DNA of 64,000 nucleotides, taken from Streptomyces showdoensis (lineage in GTDB: Bacteria > Actinomycetota > Actinomycetes > Streptomycetales > Streptomycetaceae). The DNA is taken from NCBI RefSeq assembly GCF_039535475.1, contig NZ_BAAAXG010000026.1, positions 2,785,501 to 2,849,500 of the forward strand, in the 5' to 3' direction. The translations under genes were made by a program, and so were the position numbers. Each line of letters starts with the position of its first letter. Position 1 is the first letter of the stretch. Positions 39,940-48,060 of this stretch are shown here, one piece after another. The notes beneath the pieces are model-generated. The model saw only the letters and a program-made list of their open reading frames with translations. It was not told the origin of the DNA and did not search any database.

Positions 39940-41973
39940 ATGTCCAACGACAGCGCGGACGGGGGCGCCGACGCGCTCACCGTGTTGGAGCTCCTGGCCC
40001 GACAGGCCCCGCCGGGCCGGTTCGCCGAGCTGCTCGACCAAGCCCGCGTGGCAGGCCGCCCCGAGCACGAACTCGCCGCTCTGGAAAGGGCCGTTCACCT
40101 CGCCACCGGCGTCAGCTGCTCCCTCGCCCGCCGCGAGCAGCGGGAGGAAGGGCTCGCCGCGCTCCTCGACACCACGCGCGACCTGACCCTCCCGTACGAC
40201 CTGGACGGCCTGCTGCGGGTCATCACCCGCCGGGCCAAGCGCCTCCTCGGCCTCGACCTGGCCTGCGTCACCCTGCGCGGCCCGCACGGCGGGCGCCTGC
40301 TGCACAGCGCCGAAGGCGCCCTCACCGCACTCGACCCGGCCGGCTGCCCCACCCTCTTCGAAGGCGACGGACTCGGCGGTCTGGTGCACGCCCTCGGCGA
40401 GCCCGCCTGGACCGAGGACTACCTCGACGACGCGCGGTTCGCCCACTCCGCCGCCATAGACGAGCTCGTACGGGCCGAGGGCCTGCGCGGCGTCCTCGCC
40501 GTGCCGCTGCGCACCGGGGAGACCACCCTCGGCGTGCTCTACGGGGCCGACCGCAGCACCCGCCGGTACACCGCCGACGAGATCGCCCTCGTCGCCGCGC
40601 TCGCCGACCTCGCCGCCGTCGCCACCGAGAAGGCCGGGCTGCTCGACCAGACCAGGGCCGAGGTCACCGAGCTCGAACGGGACAGCTCCCGCGCCCGCAC
40701 CCGGCTCACCCGCATGCGCTACATCGGCGAGGCGCACAGCCGCATCATGAACCTGATCCTGGCCGGCGGCGACCTGCGGAACGTCGCGACCGCCGCGGGC
40801 GACGCGCTCGACGGCGCCGTCCTCGTCCGCGACCCGGGGGGCCGCACGCTCGCCCAGGCCGGGGAGCTGCCCGGCCTCGACGAGGACGCCGTCGCCAAGG
40901 CCTCGCTCGACGCCCACGCGGGCCGCCGCCCGGTCCTCACCACGAGGGGCGCGGGCTCCGCGGGGGAGCGCGGACACGAGGACGACGGCGGCGACCAGAC
41001 CTGGGTCGCCCCGGTCCTGGCCGGTTCCGAGGACCTCGGCGTGCTCGTGGTCCGCGCCGCCACCCCGCTGACCGGCGAGGACGAGCGGCTGCTCGAACTC
41101 GCCGCCCAGTCGGTCGCGTTCCTGCTCCTGATGCAGCGCTCCACCGCCGTCGCCGAGGGCCCGGTCCGCGACGAACTCCTCGACGACCTGCTCGCCGAGC
41201 CGCAGCACTCCCCGCAGCAGATCGCCCAGCGGGCCCGCCGCCTCGGCCTCGACCTGCGCAAGCCGCACGTCGTCGTGGTGGCCCGCCCGGAAGGGGGCGA
41301 GCAGGGCCGGGCGGTCGTCTGGGCCTCCTCGTACGCCTACCGCATGTCCGGTCTGAAGACCGTGCACGGCGGCGCCATCGTGCTGCTGCTGCCCGGCGTG
41401 GACGCCTCGGCCGCCGCGAAGGCCGTCTCCGGCGAGCTCTCCCCGCTGCTCGGCCACCCCGTGTCCGTGGGCGCGGCCGGCCCGGGCTGGAGCCCGGACA
41501 GCGTGAGCCGGCTGTATCTGGAGGCCATGCGCTGCCTGGACGCGATGGGCGCGCTGGGCGGTTCGGGCGCGGCGGCGTCCGTGCAGGACCTCGGCTTCCT
41601 CGGACTGCTGCTCTCGGACGACCACGACGTGGACGGGTTCATCGAGTCGGCGATCGGGCCCGTGCTCGACTACGACGCCGAGCGGTTCACCGATCTGACC
41701 CGCACCCTGGAGGCGTACTTCGCCTCCGGCGGCAGCCCCACCAACGCGGCCGAGGCGCTGCACGTCCACCCGAACACGGTCTCGCGCCGCCTGGAGCGGA
41801 TCGGCGAACTCCTGGGCGCGGAGTGGCAGAAGCCCGGCCACGTCCTGGAGGTGCAGCTGGCGCTGCGGCTCCAGCGCACCCGCGACGTCCTGGCCCGCCA
41901 GCGCGCCGACCTCCGCGACGCCCGCACCACCGGCACGACCGCGTCCCAGTCCTGCGAGCGGCCGGGGACATGA
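39940..41973 (+). CDS. GAF-domain PucR/CdaR-family regulator
   Basis: 677 residues. GAF domain (about 85-225: YDLDGLLRVITRRAKRLLGL, then CVTLRGPHGG) is followed by a short coiled coil (EVTELERDSSRARTRLTRM), a PAS/GGDEF-like middle, and a C-terminal PucR HTH (LTRTLEAYFASGGSPTNAA, HVHPNTVSRRLERI). Similar proteins sense small molecules and control catabolic genes. ATG at 39940 follows GGAGGGAG. Ligand and target unknown. Confidence 0.86.
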   Translation: MSNDSADGGADALTVLELLARQAPPGRFAELLDQARVAGRPEHELAALERAVHLATGVSCSLARREQREEGLAALLDTTRDLTLPYDLDGLLRVITRRAKRLLGLDLACVTLRGPHGGRLLHSAEGALTALDPAGCPTLFEGDGLGGLVHALGEPAWTEDYLDDARFAHSAAIDELVRAEGLRGVLAVPLRTGETTLGVLYGADRSTRRYTADEIALVAALADLAAVATEKAGLLDQTRAEVTELERDSSRARTRLTRMRYIGEAHSRIMNLILAGGDLRNVATAAGDALDGAVLVRDPGGRTLAQAGELPGLDEDAVAKASLDAHAGRRPVLTTRGAGSAGERGHEDDGGDQTWVAPVLAGSEDLGVLVVRAATPLTGEDERLLELAAQSVAFLLLMQRSTAVAEGPVRDELLDDLLAEPQHSPQQIAQRARRLGLDLRKPHVVVVARPEGGEQGRAVVWASSYAYRMSGLKTVHGGAIVLLLPGVDASAAAKAVSGELSPLLGHPVSVGAAGPGWSPDSVSRLYLEAMRCLDAMGALGGSGAAASVQDLGFLGLLLSDDHDVDGFIESAIGPVLDYDAERFTDLTRTLEAYFASGGSPTNAAEALHVHPNTVSRRLERIGELLGAEWQKPGHVLEVQLALRLQRTRDVLARQRADLRDARTTGTTASQSCERPGT

Positions 41974-42081
41974 GGGCGACCGGGCCCGGGACCACCCGCA
42001 CCGCCGTACGCGACTGAGCCCCGGACCGGGTGCCGGATCCCGGGCCCCGAGCCCCCCGGGTCCCGTACCCGTCCCGTTCCC

Positions 42082-42119
42082 GTCCGGCGGCCCACGCCCG
42101 GGGTGCCGGGCCGCCGGAC
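42082..42119. terminator. Hairpin 1 between convergent pucR-like and transposase-like genes
   Basis: GTCCGGCGGCCC with GGGCCGCCGGAC, perfect 12-bp stem, 14-nt loop. Confidence 0.75.
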
Positions 42120-42145
42120 GGGAGGCCTGGCCGACGCGCGCGGGC

Positions 42146-42175
42146 GCGGGGCCCGGGCGGTCGCCCGGGCCCCGC
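42146..42175. terminator. Hairpin 2 between convergent pucR-like and transposase-like genes
   Basis: GCGGGGCCCGGGCG-GT-CGCCCGGGCCCCGC, perfect 14-bp stem, 10 bp from the transposase-like stop. Confidence 0.75.
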
Positions 42176-42184
42176 CCCTCGTCG

Positions 42185-43411
42185 TCAGCCCGCCGAGCGC
42201 CCCTGGACCTGCCCGAACGCCGTCGGTGCCGCCGCCGTGTTCCAGCCGGGGGCGAGGACGGTCGCCGCGTGGGCCGCGGAGGCGAGCGTGATGTGACGGT
42301 GCCAGCCGCGGAACGAGCGGCCCACGAAGTCCCGCAGGCCCGCGCCCTCGCCGACCGCGCGGAAGTCCCGCTCCACCCGGCGCGACAGCTTCGTCAGCCG
42401 CAGCAGCGGGCCGACCGCCGAGCCGGTCAGGTCGGTGATCCACAGCCGGGCCGGGGCACGCCGCGGGTCGTCCCACTCGCCGAGCAGCAGCAGCGGGCGC
42501 TGCCGCTCCCCGGCCGGTACGGGCAGGGTGACCCGTACCGCCGTGGCGAGCGAGGTCCGCGAGGTGCGCACTCCGGCCGCCGAGTCCACCCAGCTCACCG
42601 GGCGGCGCAGTCCCTTGAGGGACTCCAGGATCTGCTGGGCCGTCAGCGGGCCCGCGCCGAAACCGGGCAGCGAGCGGTCCGCGACGGTCAGCCGGCAGCC
42701 CGTGCCGATCCGGGCCACCACCGGCACGCCGGCCACGGCGAGCCGGTGCAGCGCCGCCCGCCCCGCGCCGCCGCGGATGTCCAGCAGCAGCGGCTTGCGG
42801 GTCACCTCCGGCCAGCGGGCGGTGTCGAGCGCCGCGTTGACCGCGCACTCCTCCAGCGTCTCCTCCGCCGCGCCCTCGGGGACCTCCGCACGGTCGCGCC
42901 GCGTGCGGTCCTTCACCCAGGGGTCCGGCAGGAAGAGACGCCAGTTGACCGGGACGCTCAGCTCCTCCGAGGCCATCCACACCCCGAAGGCCTGCTGGCC
43001 CCGGAAGACCTGGCCGCGCTCGGGATCGAAGCGGCGGTCGACGCCGACCGAGTGGTCGCCGGCCTTCGGTATCGGCATCGGCCGCACCACCCACGCCTGG
43101 GGCCCGCTGTTCTGCTGCAGGAACCGGGCCAGCTCGGCCCGCATCGGGCGCCAGTCCCACGTCGAGCTGGAGATGAAGTGGTGCAGGCTCTGCTCCGCGG
43201 CCGGCCCGCCGATCTGGGCGGCGATGTTGCGGATCGACTTGCGGCCCTGCGCGGTCAGCAGCCCGCGCAGGTACTGCTCGGCCTTGATCCGCTGGTCGCG
43301 GCGCGGGAAGGCGGAGAAGAGCGCGGCGCACAGCTCGCCGTAGACGTCCTCGTCCGCCGCGTCCCGGGGCGCGGCGACGGTCCTGAACCTGGTTGCGACG
43401 GATGTACTCAC
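42185..43411 (-). CDS. IS701-type transposase-derived protein, probably domesticated and inactive
   Basis: 408 residues. The N-terminal part (YLRGLLTAQGRKSIRNIAAQ and QSLHHFISSSTWD) and KAGDHSVGVDRRF, then FVGRSFRGWHRHITLASAAH, follow IS701-family transposases. At the first catalytic Asp, where the family has VIDDT-F-PKKG, this protein reads VVRPMPIPKAG, so the Asp is lost. The second (LLLDIRGGAG) is kept; the third Glu seems shifted (GEGAGLRDF). I see no terminal inverted repeats or target duplication. Host-like codon use and an intact 408-codon frame argue for selection. GTG at 43411 after AGGAG. Could act as a DNA-binding protein in this regulator cluster. Confidence 0.75.
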   Translation of the reverse strand: MSTSVATRFRTVAAPRDAADEDVYGELCAALFSAFPRRDQRIKAEQYLRGLLTAQGRKSIRNIAAQIGGPAAEQSLHHFISSSTWDWRPMRAELARFLQQNSGPQAWVVRPMPIPKAGDHSVGVDRRFDPERGQVFRGQQAFGVWMASEELSVPVNWRLFLPDPWVKDRTRRDRAEVPEGAAEETLEECAVNAALDTARWPEVTRKPLLLDIRGGAGRAALHRLAVAGVPVVARIGTGCRLTVADRSLPGFGAGPLTAQQILESLKGLRRPVSWVDSAAGVRTSRTSLATAVRVTLPVPAGERQRPLLLLGEWDDPRRAPARLWITDLTGSAVGPLLRLTKLSRRVERDFRAVGEGAGLRDFVGRSFRGWHRHITLASAAHAATVLAPGWNTAAAPTAFGQVQGRSAG

Positions 43412-43783
43412 GACACTCCTGACCGACGGTTGCGCAGCTCCCTCCAGCTGCCCCTCCACCGTCGCGGTTCGGTGCCCTCCAGGACGAGGTGTACCCGGCA
43501 CCCGTCTGGGCCGCCTGATGGTGGCCGGACCACCGCCATACCCCGCGGGGGGATCTGACAGACTCGCCGGACGAGCTTTGACCCGTGCGCGGCCCGGCCC
43601 GGACCATCATGGCGAGGCTGCACGGGCCGGGCTCCGGTTAATGCCCCAGGCCGGGGTCCGCGCCTGTGCGCCTCGCTTCACCCGCACCCGAAGGTGCCCG
43701 GCGGCGCCCCTGCGTACGCGGCGTCGACCGCCCCCGCGGACCCGCGCCCGGGCCCGTACGCTCCCAGCGCCTACGCTGGTCCC
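43412..43783. other. 372-bp intergenic region between transposase-like gene and crcB1
   Basis: No ORF with coding character. Holds a second CsoR-like palindrome at 43538-43554 (ATACCCCGCGGGGGGAT) and, at its right end, TACGCT at 43772-43777, a -10-like box 6 bases before the crcB1 ATG. Confidence 0.5.
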
Positions 43784-44206
43784 ATGGGATTCCGCGCGCA
43801 GCTTCCGGTCGTCGGCGTGGTCGCCGCGGGCGGCGCGCTCGGGGCCTGCGCCCGGTACGCGGCGACGCTCGCCTGGCCCACCCCGGCCGGCGCCTTCCCC
43901 TGGACGATCCTCACCGTCAACGCGGCCGGCTGCGCGCTGCTCGGCGTGATCATGGTGCTCGCCACCGAGACCCTCACCCCGCCGCACCCGCTCCTGCGCC
44001 CCTTCCTCGGCACCGGCGTCTGCGGCGGCTTCACCACCTTCTCCACCTACGCGCTCGACACCCAGCGGCTGCTCGCCGACGGGGACGCCGCGCGGGGGCT
44101 GCTCTACCTGGCCGCGACCGCGCTCACCGCCCTCGGCGCGGTGTGGGCGGGCGTCACCGCGGCCCGGGCCGCCACCCGCGCCGCACCGGAGAGGAGGCCG
44201 CGATGA
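43784..44206 (+). CDS. crcB: Fluoride channel CrcB/Fluc (first)
   Basis: 140 residues, four helices. [10 protein letters not shown] near the start, [14 protein letters not shown] in helix 2, and the break motif [14 protein letters not shown] with the Phe and Thr of the fluoride path. Exports F-. Probably leaderless. It is the first of a CrcB-DUF190-CrcB triplet with 4-bp overlaps; two different subunits may form a heterodimer. Confidence 0.93.
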   Translation: MGFRAQLPVVGVVAAGGALGACARYAATLAWPTPAGAFPWTILTVNAAGCALLGVIMVLATETLTPPHPLLRPFLGTGVCGGFTTFSTYALDTQRLLADGDAARGLLYLAATALTALGAVWAGVTAARAATRAAPERRPR

Positions 44207-44586
44207 CCCGGCTCACGGGCCGCGCCCTGCGCCTGACCGTCCTCGTCGGCGAACGCGACACCTGGCACCACCGGCCGCTCTCCACCGAGATCGTCCACCG
44301 CGCCCACGCGGCCGGTCTCGCCGGCGCCTCCGTCTTCCGCGGGATCGAGGGCTTCGGCGCCTCCTCCCGCGTCCACACCACCCGGCTGCTCTCGCTCGGC
44401 GACGACCTTCCGGTGGCGGTCCTGATCGTGGACACCGAGGAGCGGGTACGGGCTTTCCTGCCGCGGCTGGAGGGGCTGGTTCCGGACGGGCTCGTCCTCC
44501 TCGACGCGTGCGAGGTCGTCCACTTCGGGGGCGGCGGGGAGCCGCCCGAGCCCTCGCGGCCGCCGGCGCAGGAGCCGCCCGAGTGA
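44203..44586 (+). CDS. DUF190 protein between two fluoride channels
   Basis: 127 residues: [39 protein letters not shown] and [10 protein letters not shown] match DUF190, a small alpha/beta PII-like fold often linked to crcB. Likely a cytoplasmic partner or regulator of the channel. Pro/Glu-rich C-terminal tail. Both ends overlap the neighbours by 4 bp. Confidence 0.9.
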   Translation: MTRLTGRALRLTVLVGERDTWHHRPLSTEIVHRAHAAGLAGASVFRGIEGFGASSRVHTTRLLSLGDDLPVAVLIVDTEERVRAFLPRLEGLVPDGLVLLDACEVVHFGGGGEPPEPSRPPAQEPPE

Positions 44587-44936
44587 ACTGGCTGCTCGTC
44601 GTGCTGGGCGCCGCCGTCGGCGCGCCCCTGCGCTACCTGACCGACCGCGCCGTCCAGGCCCGCCACGACTCGGTGTTCCCCTGGGGGACCTTCGCCGTCA
44701 ACGTCGTCGGCTCCCTCGTCCTCGGCCTCCTCACCGGCGTCGCCTCCACCCGCGCGGGACTCCTCCTCGGCACGGGCCTGTGCGGGGCGCTCACCACGTA
44801 CTCGACCTTCTCGTACGAGACGCTGAAGCTGTACGAGTCGGGCGCCCGGGCCTACGCCGTGGCCAACGTCCTCGGGAGCATCGCGGCCGGGCTCGGCGCC
44901 GTCTGGCTCGGCGTGGCGCTCGTCGCCCCGCGCTGA
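44583..44936 (+). CDS. crcB: Fluoride channel CrcB/Fluc (second)
   Basis: 117 residues, four helices; [26 protein letters not shown] and [14 protein letters not shown]. Shorter than the first copy. GTG start inside the DUF190 stop. Followed by a GGGCGG-CTTC-CCGCCC hairpin (44939-44954). Confidence 0.93.
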   Translation: MNWLLVVLGAAVGAPLRYLTDRAVQARHDSVFPWGTFAVNVVGSLVLGLLTGVASTRAGLLLGTGLCGALTTYSTFSYETLKLYESGARAYAVANVLGSIAAGLGAVWLGVALVAPR

Positions 44937-44938
44937 CC

Positions 44939-44954
44939 GGGCGGCTTCCCGCCC
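44939..44954 (+). terminator. Small hairpin after crcB2
   Basis: GGGCGG-CTTC-CCGCCC, 6-bp stem with a stable tetraloop, 3 bp after the crcB2 stop. Confidence 0.5.
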
Positions 44955-44972
44955 GCGCGCGGCGGCCCGCAC

Positions 44973-45026
44973 GTCAGGATCCCGTCAAGAGGGCGCGCGC
45001 GGGCGTCAAGAGCGCGGGAGGAACGC
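44973..45026 (+). promoter_or_regulatory. GTCA half-site array upstream of kimA-like gene (candidate KdpE site)
   Basis: Half-sites GTCAGGATCCC (44973), GTCAAGAGGGC (44984) and GTCAAGAGCGC (45005): offsets 0, 11 and 32. The fourth place (45016) is degenerate. A -10-like CAGGCT starts 23 bp further on (45050). Confidence 0.65.
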
Positions 45027-45097
45027 GCGTCCGTGGCCGGAACACACCCCAGGCTGGGCACTCCTGTGGGGATCCGACCGTGAAAGGGAACGCGCGC

Positions 45098-46936
45098 ATG
45101 GGCGTCCAGACCACCGAGAGCTCAGCGGTACGGGGTGCCGAGGAGCCTCCCGATACCGGGGCCCGGCACCGGCTCACCGCCGTCACCGGGCTGGCCGCCC
45201 TCTCGCTCGACGCGATGGCGTCGGTGGCGTACGGGCCGGAGGCCATCGTCCTGGTCCTCGCCGCGGCGGGTGCCCACGGCCTCGGCTTCACCCTGCCGGT
45301 GACGCTGGCCATCGCCGGACTGCTGGCCGTGCTCGTGGCCTCGTACCGGCAGGTCATCGCGGCCTTCCCGGACGGCGGCGGCTCCTACGCCGTCGCCAAG
45401 GCGCACCTCGGCCGCCGCACCAGCCTGGTCGCCGCCGCCTCGCTCGTCCTCGACTACGTCCTCAACGTCGCCGTCGCCGTCACCGCCGGGGTCGCCGCCC
45501 TCACCTCGGCCTTCCCCGGGCTCCACGGGGACCGGCTCTGGATCTGCCTCGCCGTCCTCGCCCTGGTCACCGCGGTGAACCTGCGGGGCATCGTGGACTC
45601 GGCCCGCGCCTTCATCGTGCCCACCGCCGTGTTCGTCGGCGCGATCCTCGCCATGGTCGTCGTCGGCCTCCTCCGCGACGCGCCCGTCTCCACCGCCACC
45701 TCCGCCGGACACGCCTCCGTCCTCGCGGACGACGCCACCACGGTCGGCGCGCTGCTCCTGCTGAAGGCCTTCGCCTCCGGCTGCTCCGCCCTCACCGGCG
45801 TCGAGGCCATCGCCAACGCGGTGCCGTCCTTCCGCGCCCCCGCCGTCCGCCGCGCCCAGCGCGCGGAGGTCGCCCTCGGCGCGCTCCTCGGCGTGATGCT
45901 GATCGGCCTGTCGGTGCTGATCTCCCGCTTCGGCCTCCAGCCGGTCGAGGGCGTCACCGTCCTCGCCCAGCTCGCCGACGCCTCCTTCGGCCACAACTGG
46001 GTCTTCTACGTGGTGCAGTTCGCCACCATGGCGCTGCTCGCCCTGTCGGCCAACACCTCCTTCGGCGGGCTGCCGGTGCTGCTGAAGCTGCTCGCCCGCG
46101 ACGACTACGTGCCGCACGTCTTCGGGCTGAAGGCCGACCGCCAGGTGCACCGGCACGGCGTGGTGTGGCTCGCCGTGGTCTCGGCCGGGCTGCTGGTCTT
46201 CTCCGGCGGCGACACCAACACGCTCGTGCCGCTCTTCGCGATCGGCGTCTTCGTCGGGTTCACGATCGCGCAGACCGGCATGGTCCTGCACTGGCGCCGG
46301 GAGCGCGGCCCGCGCCGGGCCGGCAAGGCCCTCCTGAACGGTCTGGGCGCGCTGCTGACCGGCGTCTGCGCGGTGGTCGTGACGGTCATCAGGTTCCACG
46401 ACGGCGCCTGGCTGATCGTGATGGCCCTGCCCCTACTCGTCGGCGCCTTCGAGCTCGTCCACCGGACGTACGGGCGGATCGGCGAGCGGCTCGGGGTCGG
46501 CCGGATCCCCGAGCCGCCGCACCGCGCGCACTCCCTCGTCCTGGTCCCGGTCTCCTCCCTGACCCGGCTCACCAGCGAGGCCCTGACCGCCGCCGTCTCC
46601 CTCGGCGACGAGGTCCGCGCGGTCACCGTCTGCCACCCCGACCCGGAGGACCGGGAGCAGACGGAGGCGCTGGAGCGGGACTGGGCCCTCTGGAACCCGG
46701 GCGTCCCCCTGGTCCGGCTCCGCTCCGAGCGCCGCTCCCTGGGGCGCCCGATCACCGCGTACGTACGCGAACTCGCCGTCGCCCGACCGGACATCCGCGT
46801 CACCGTCCTCGTGCCGGAGGCCGAACCGGAGCGGCTGTGGCAGCGGCTGCTGCAGAACCAGCGGGGCGCCGTCGTCGCCCACGCGGTGCGGCGGGACACG
46901 GACGCCACCGTGTGCCGGCTGCGGCTGAAGATCTGA
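45098..46936 (+). CDS. KimA-like APC-superfamily potassium transporter
   Basis: 612 residues. About 12 helices (residues 20-460), starting GLAALSLDAMASVAYGPEAI, the signature of the KimA/YdaO-type proton-coupled K+ importers, plus VLDYVLNVAVAVTAGVAAL and ANTSFGGLPVL, and a cytoplasmic C-terminal domain (about 480-612) that in B. subtilis KimA binds c-di-AMP. An amino-acid substrate cannot be excluded, but the neighbouring kdp operon and the shared promoter array support K+. ATG after AAAGGGAA. Confidence 0.82.
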   Translation: MGVQTTESSAVRGAEEPPDTGARHRLTAVTGLAALSLDAMASVAYGPEAIVLVLAAAGAHGLGFTLPVTLAIAGLLAVLVASYRQVIAAFPDGGGSYAVAKAHLGRRTSLVAAASLVLDYVLNVAVAVTAGVAALTSAFPGLHGDRLWICLAVLALVTAVNLRGIVDSARAFIVPTAVFVGAILAMVVVGLLRDAPVSTATSAGHASVLADDATTVGALLLLKAFASGCSALTGVEAIANAVPSFRAPAVRRAQRAEVALGALLGVMLIGLSVLISRFGLQPVEGVTVLAQLADASFGHNWVFYVVQFATMALLALSANTSFGGLPVLLKLLARDDYVPHVFGLKADRQVHRHGVVWLAVVSAGLLVFSGGDTNTLVPLFAIGVFVGFTIAQTGMVLHWRRERGPRRAGKALLNGLGALLTGVCAVVVTVIRFHDGAWLIVMALPLLVGAFELVHRTYGRIGERLGVGRIPEPPHRAHSLVLVPVSSLTRLTSEALTAAVSLGDEVRAVTVCHPDPEDREQTEALERDWALWNPGVPLVRLRSERRSLGRPITAYVRELAVARPDIRVTVLVPEAEPERLWQRLLQNQRGAVVAHAVRRDTDATVCRLRLKI

Positions 46937-46952
46937 GCCCGTCCCCGCATGC

Positions 46953-46994
46953 GCGAAGGGCGCCGCACCCCGCGTCGGGTGCGGCGCCCTTCGC
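46953..46994. terminator. Bidirectional terminator between kimA-like and membrane-protein genes
   Basis: GCGAAGGGCGCCGCACCC pairs perfectly with GGGTGCGGCGCCCTTCGC over a CGCGTC loop (18 bp, 19 with the flanking C-G). It serves two convergent genes. Confidence 0.92.
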
Positions 46995-47000
46995 GGGTGC

Positions 47001-47555
47001 TCAGAGCCCCGACACCCTGAACACCGTCTCCGCCGTCTCCCGGTCGATCCGGCGCCGCAGCTGGTCCAGGGCCGTTCCCCCGCACAGCAGCGTGCCCGCG
47101 CGCAGGGAGGCGCGGGCGGCGGTGTCGAGGAGGTGCCAGAGGGGCGGGTTGGCCACCAGGACGCCCGGGTCGAGCTCCGCGCGGGCGCCGTGCCTGTCGC
47201 GCAGGACGAGACGCTGGGCGACCCCGTTCGACCAGCGGACCGACACCAGCTCGTCGGTGCGCACGGTGTGCCGGGACCACAGGCCGCGTACGGTCAGCCG
47301 GCCCGGCGCCGCGGACACCCGGCCGGGCAGCAGGACGACGAAGAGCAGGGCGGCGAGGGCGGGCCACAGCGCGGCGCCCCAGGTCTCCAGGCCGCCGTCG
47401 AGGGCGTCGATGCCGAGGCAGGCCGCCAGGAGGAGTCCGGCGCAGCCGGCGGCGGCCCGTGCCTCGCCGGGCCAGCTCGTGTCCTGGGCGGTGTCGGGGG
47501 GTTCGTCGGGGGCGGCGGCCGCGAAAGGGCTGGGGTGGACCTTCATGGGCTTCAT
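47001..47555 (-). CDS. Uncharacterised two-helix membrane protein, putative potassium-stress regulon member
   Basis: 184 residues. Two central helices (AAGCAGLLLAACLGIDAL and WGAALWPALAALLFVVLLP), then a soluble PH-like beta domain (RLTVRGLWSRHTVRTDELV, VRWSNGVAQRLVLRD) and a C-terminal helix. I do not recognise a named family; it resembles the many actinobacterial bacterial-PH-domain proteins. TAGCGT at 47569-47564 lies 8 bases before the ATG, so the mRNA is near leaderless. Upstream is the same GTCA array as at kdp and kimA, which suggests joint control. Confidence 0.75.
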   Translation of the reverse strand: MKPMKVHPSPFAAAAPDEPPDTAQDTSWPGEARAAAGCAGLLLAACLGIDALDGGLETWGAALWPALAALLFVVLLPGRVSAAPGRLTVRGLWSRHTVRTDELVSVRWSNGVAQRLVLRDRHGARAELDPGVLVANPPLWHLLDTAARASLRAGTLLCGGTALDQLRRRIDRETAETVFRVSGL

Positions 47556-47592
47556 GCCGACGGACGCTAGGCCCGGCCGCCGGGGCCGCCGG

Positions 47593-47646
47593 GCCGCCCT
47601 GACACACCGTTGACGCGGCCCACGGCAACCTTGACGCCGGTCTGAC
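47593..47646 (-). promoter_or_regulatory. GTCA half-site array upstream of the membrane-protein gene (candidate KdpE site)
   Basis: Reading the minus strand: GTCAGACCGGC (47646), GTCAAGGTTGC (47635), GTCAACGGTGT (47614), GTCAGGGCGGC (47603). Offsets 0, 11, 32, 43. The -10 box starts 23 bp after the array. Confidence 0.65.
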
Positions 47647-47852
47647 GGGGCCCGTCGCGCGGTGCGTGTACGCGCGCGAGCCGGAGGCCGGCCGGCCGGG
47701 CGAGGAGCCGGCTGGGCGAGGAGCCGTCCGGGCGAGCAGCCGGCCGGGCCGGTCGTCCCGGGAGCAGCACCGGCCGGCGGTCCCGCCGTGCCCTCCCGAG
47801 CGGCGCTGACCAGTACGGATCGGCTTCCGGCCGTCTGCTGACCGGATCCGGC

Positions 47853-47906
47853 GTAGAGGATGCGTCAAGAGGGCGTCCCGCTGCGTTAGGGGCCCGTCAA
47901 CGGCGG
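47853..47906 (+). promoter_or_regulatory. GTCA half-site array upstream of the kdp operon (candidate KdpE site)
   Basis: GTAGAGGATGC (47853), GTCAAGAGGGC (47864), GTTAGGGGCCC (47885), GTCAACGGCGG (47896). Offsets 0, 11, 32, 43, identical to the other two arrays; 12 bases GTCAAGAGGGCG are shared exactly with the kimA array. Confidence 0.7.
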
Positions 47907-47976
47907 CGGTGGCGTGTCCGAAAAGCGGTTTGCTCTGGACGTCAGAAAAATCCGCTCTCTCTGTCAGGAGCTCACG

Positions 47977-48060
47977 ATGGCCGACGTGGCCTTCGTGGTC
48001 ACCACGATCGCGGTCTTCGCGCTGGTGGCCTTCATCGCCAAGGGGGTGGCGAAGCTGTGA
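47977..48060 (+). CDS. 27-residue single-helix membrane peptide ahead of kdpF
   Basis: A 28-codon frame with ATG after CAGGAG (8-base spacing). The peptide is one hydrophobic helix ([18 protein letters not shown]) with a basic end (KGVAKL). Its stop overlaps the kdpF GTG start (GTGA), so it is translationally coupled to the operon. Too short for most gene finders. It resembles KdpF in size but lacks the PERF end, so I treat it as a separate subunit-like peptide. Confidence 0.75.
   Translation: MADVAFVVTTIAVFALVAFIAKGVAKL

Larger units (their letters stand above)
47556..47976. other. 421-bp divergent control region of membrane-protein gene and kdp operon
   Basis: Contains both GTCA arrays facing outward, separated by about 200 bp of GC-rich sequence with repeated GAGCCGGC-like words (47690-47760) that I cannot interpret. 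No ORF supported. Confidence 0.6.

Noticed and set aside
37877..41973. TTA codons (bldA control) in the GBL receptor, SARP and PucR genes
   Set aside because: I read these genes and saw no in-frame TTA codon.
42185..43411. An active insertion sequence
   Set aside because: First catalytic Asp is missing, and no terminal inverted repeats or target-site duplication are visible.
43700..43783. Fluoride riboswitch ahead of crcB1
   Set aside because: The likely -10 box leaves almost no leader, and no crcB-motif pseudoknot is seen.
44937..45097. c-di-AMP riboswitch ahead of the kimA-like gene
   Set aside because: I could not find the conserved core motifs of the ydaO class; the region is explained by the GTCA array and a short leader.
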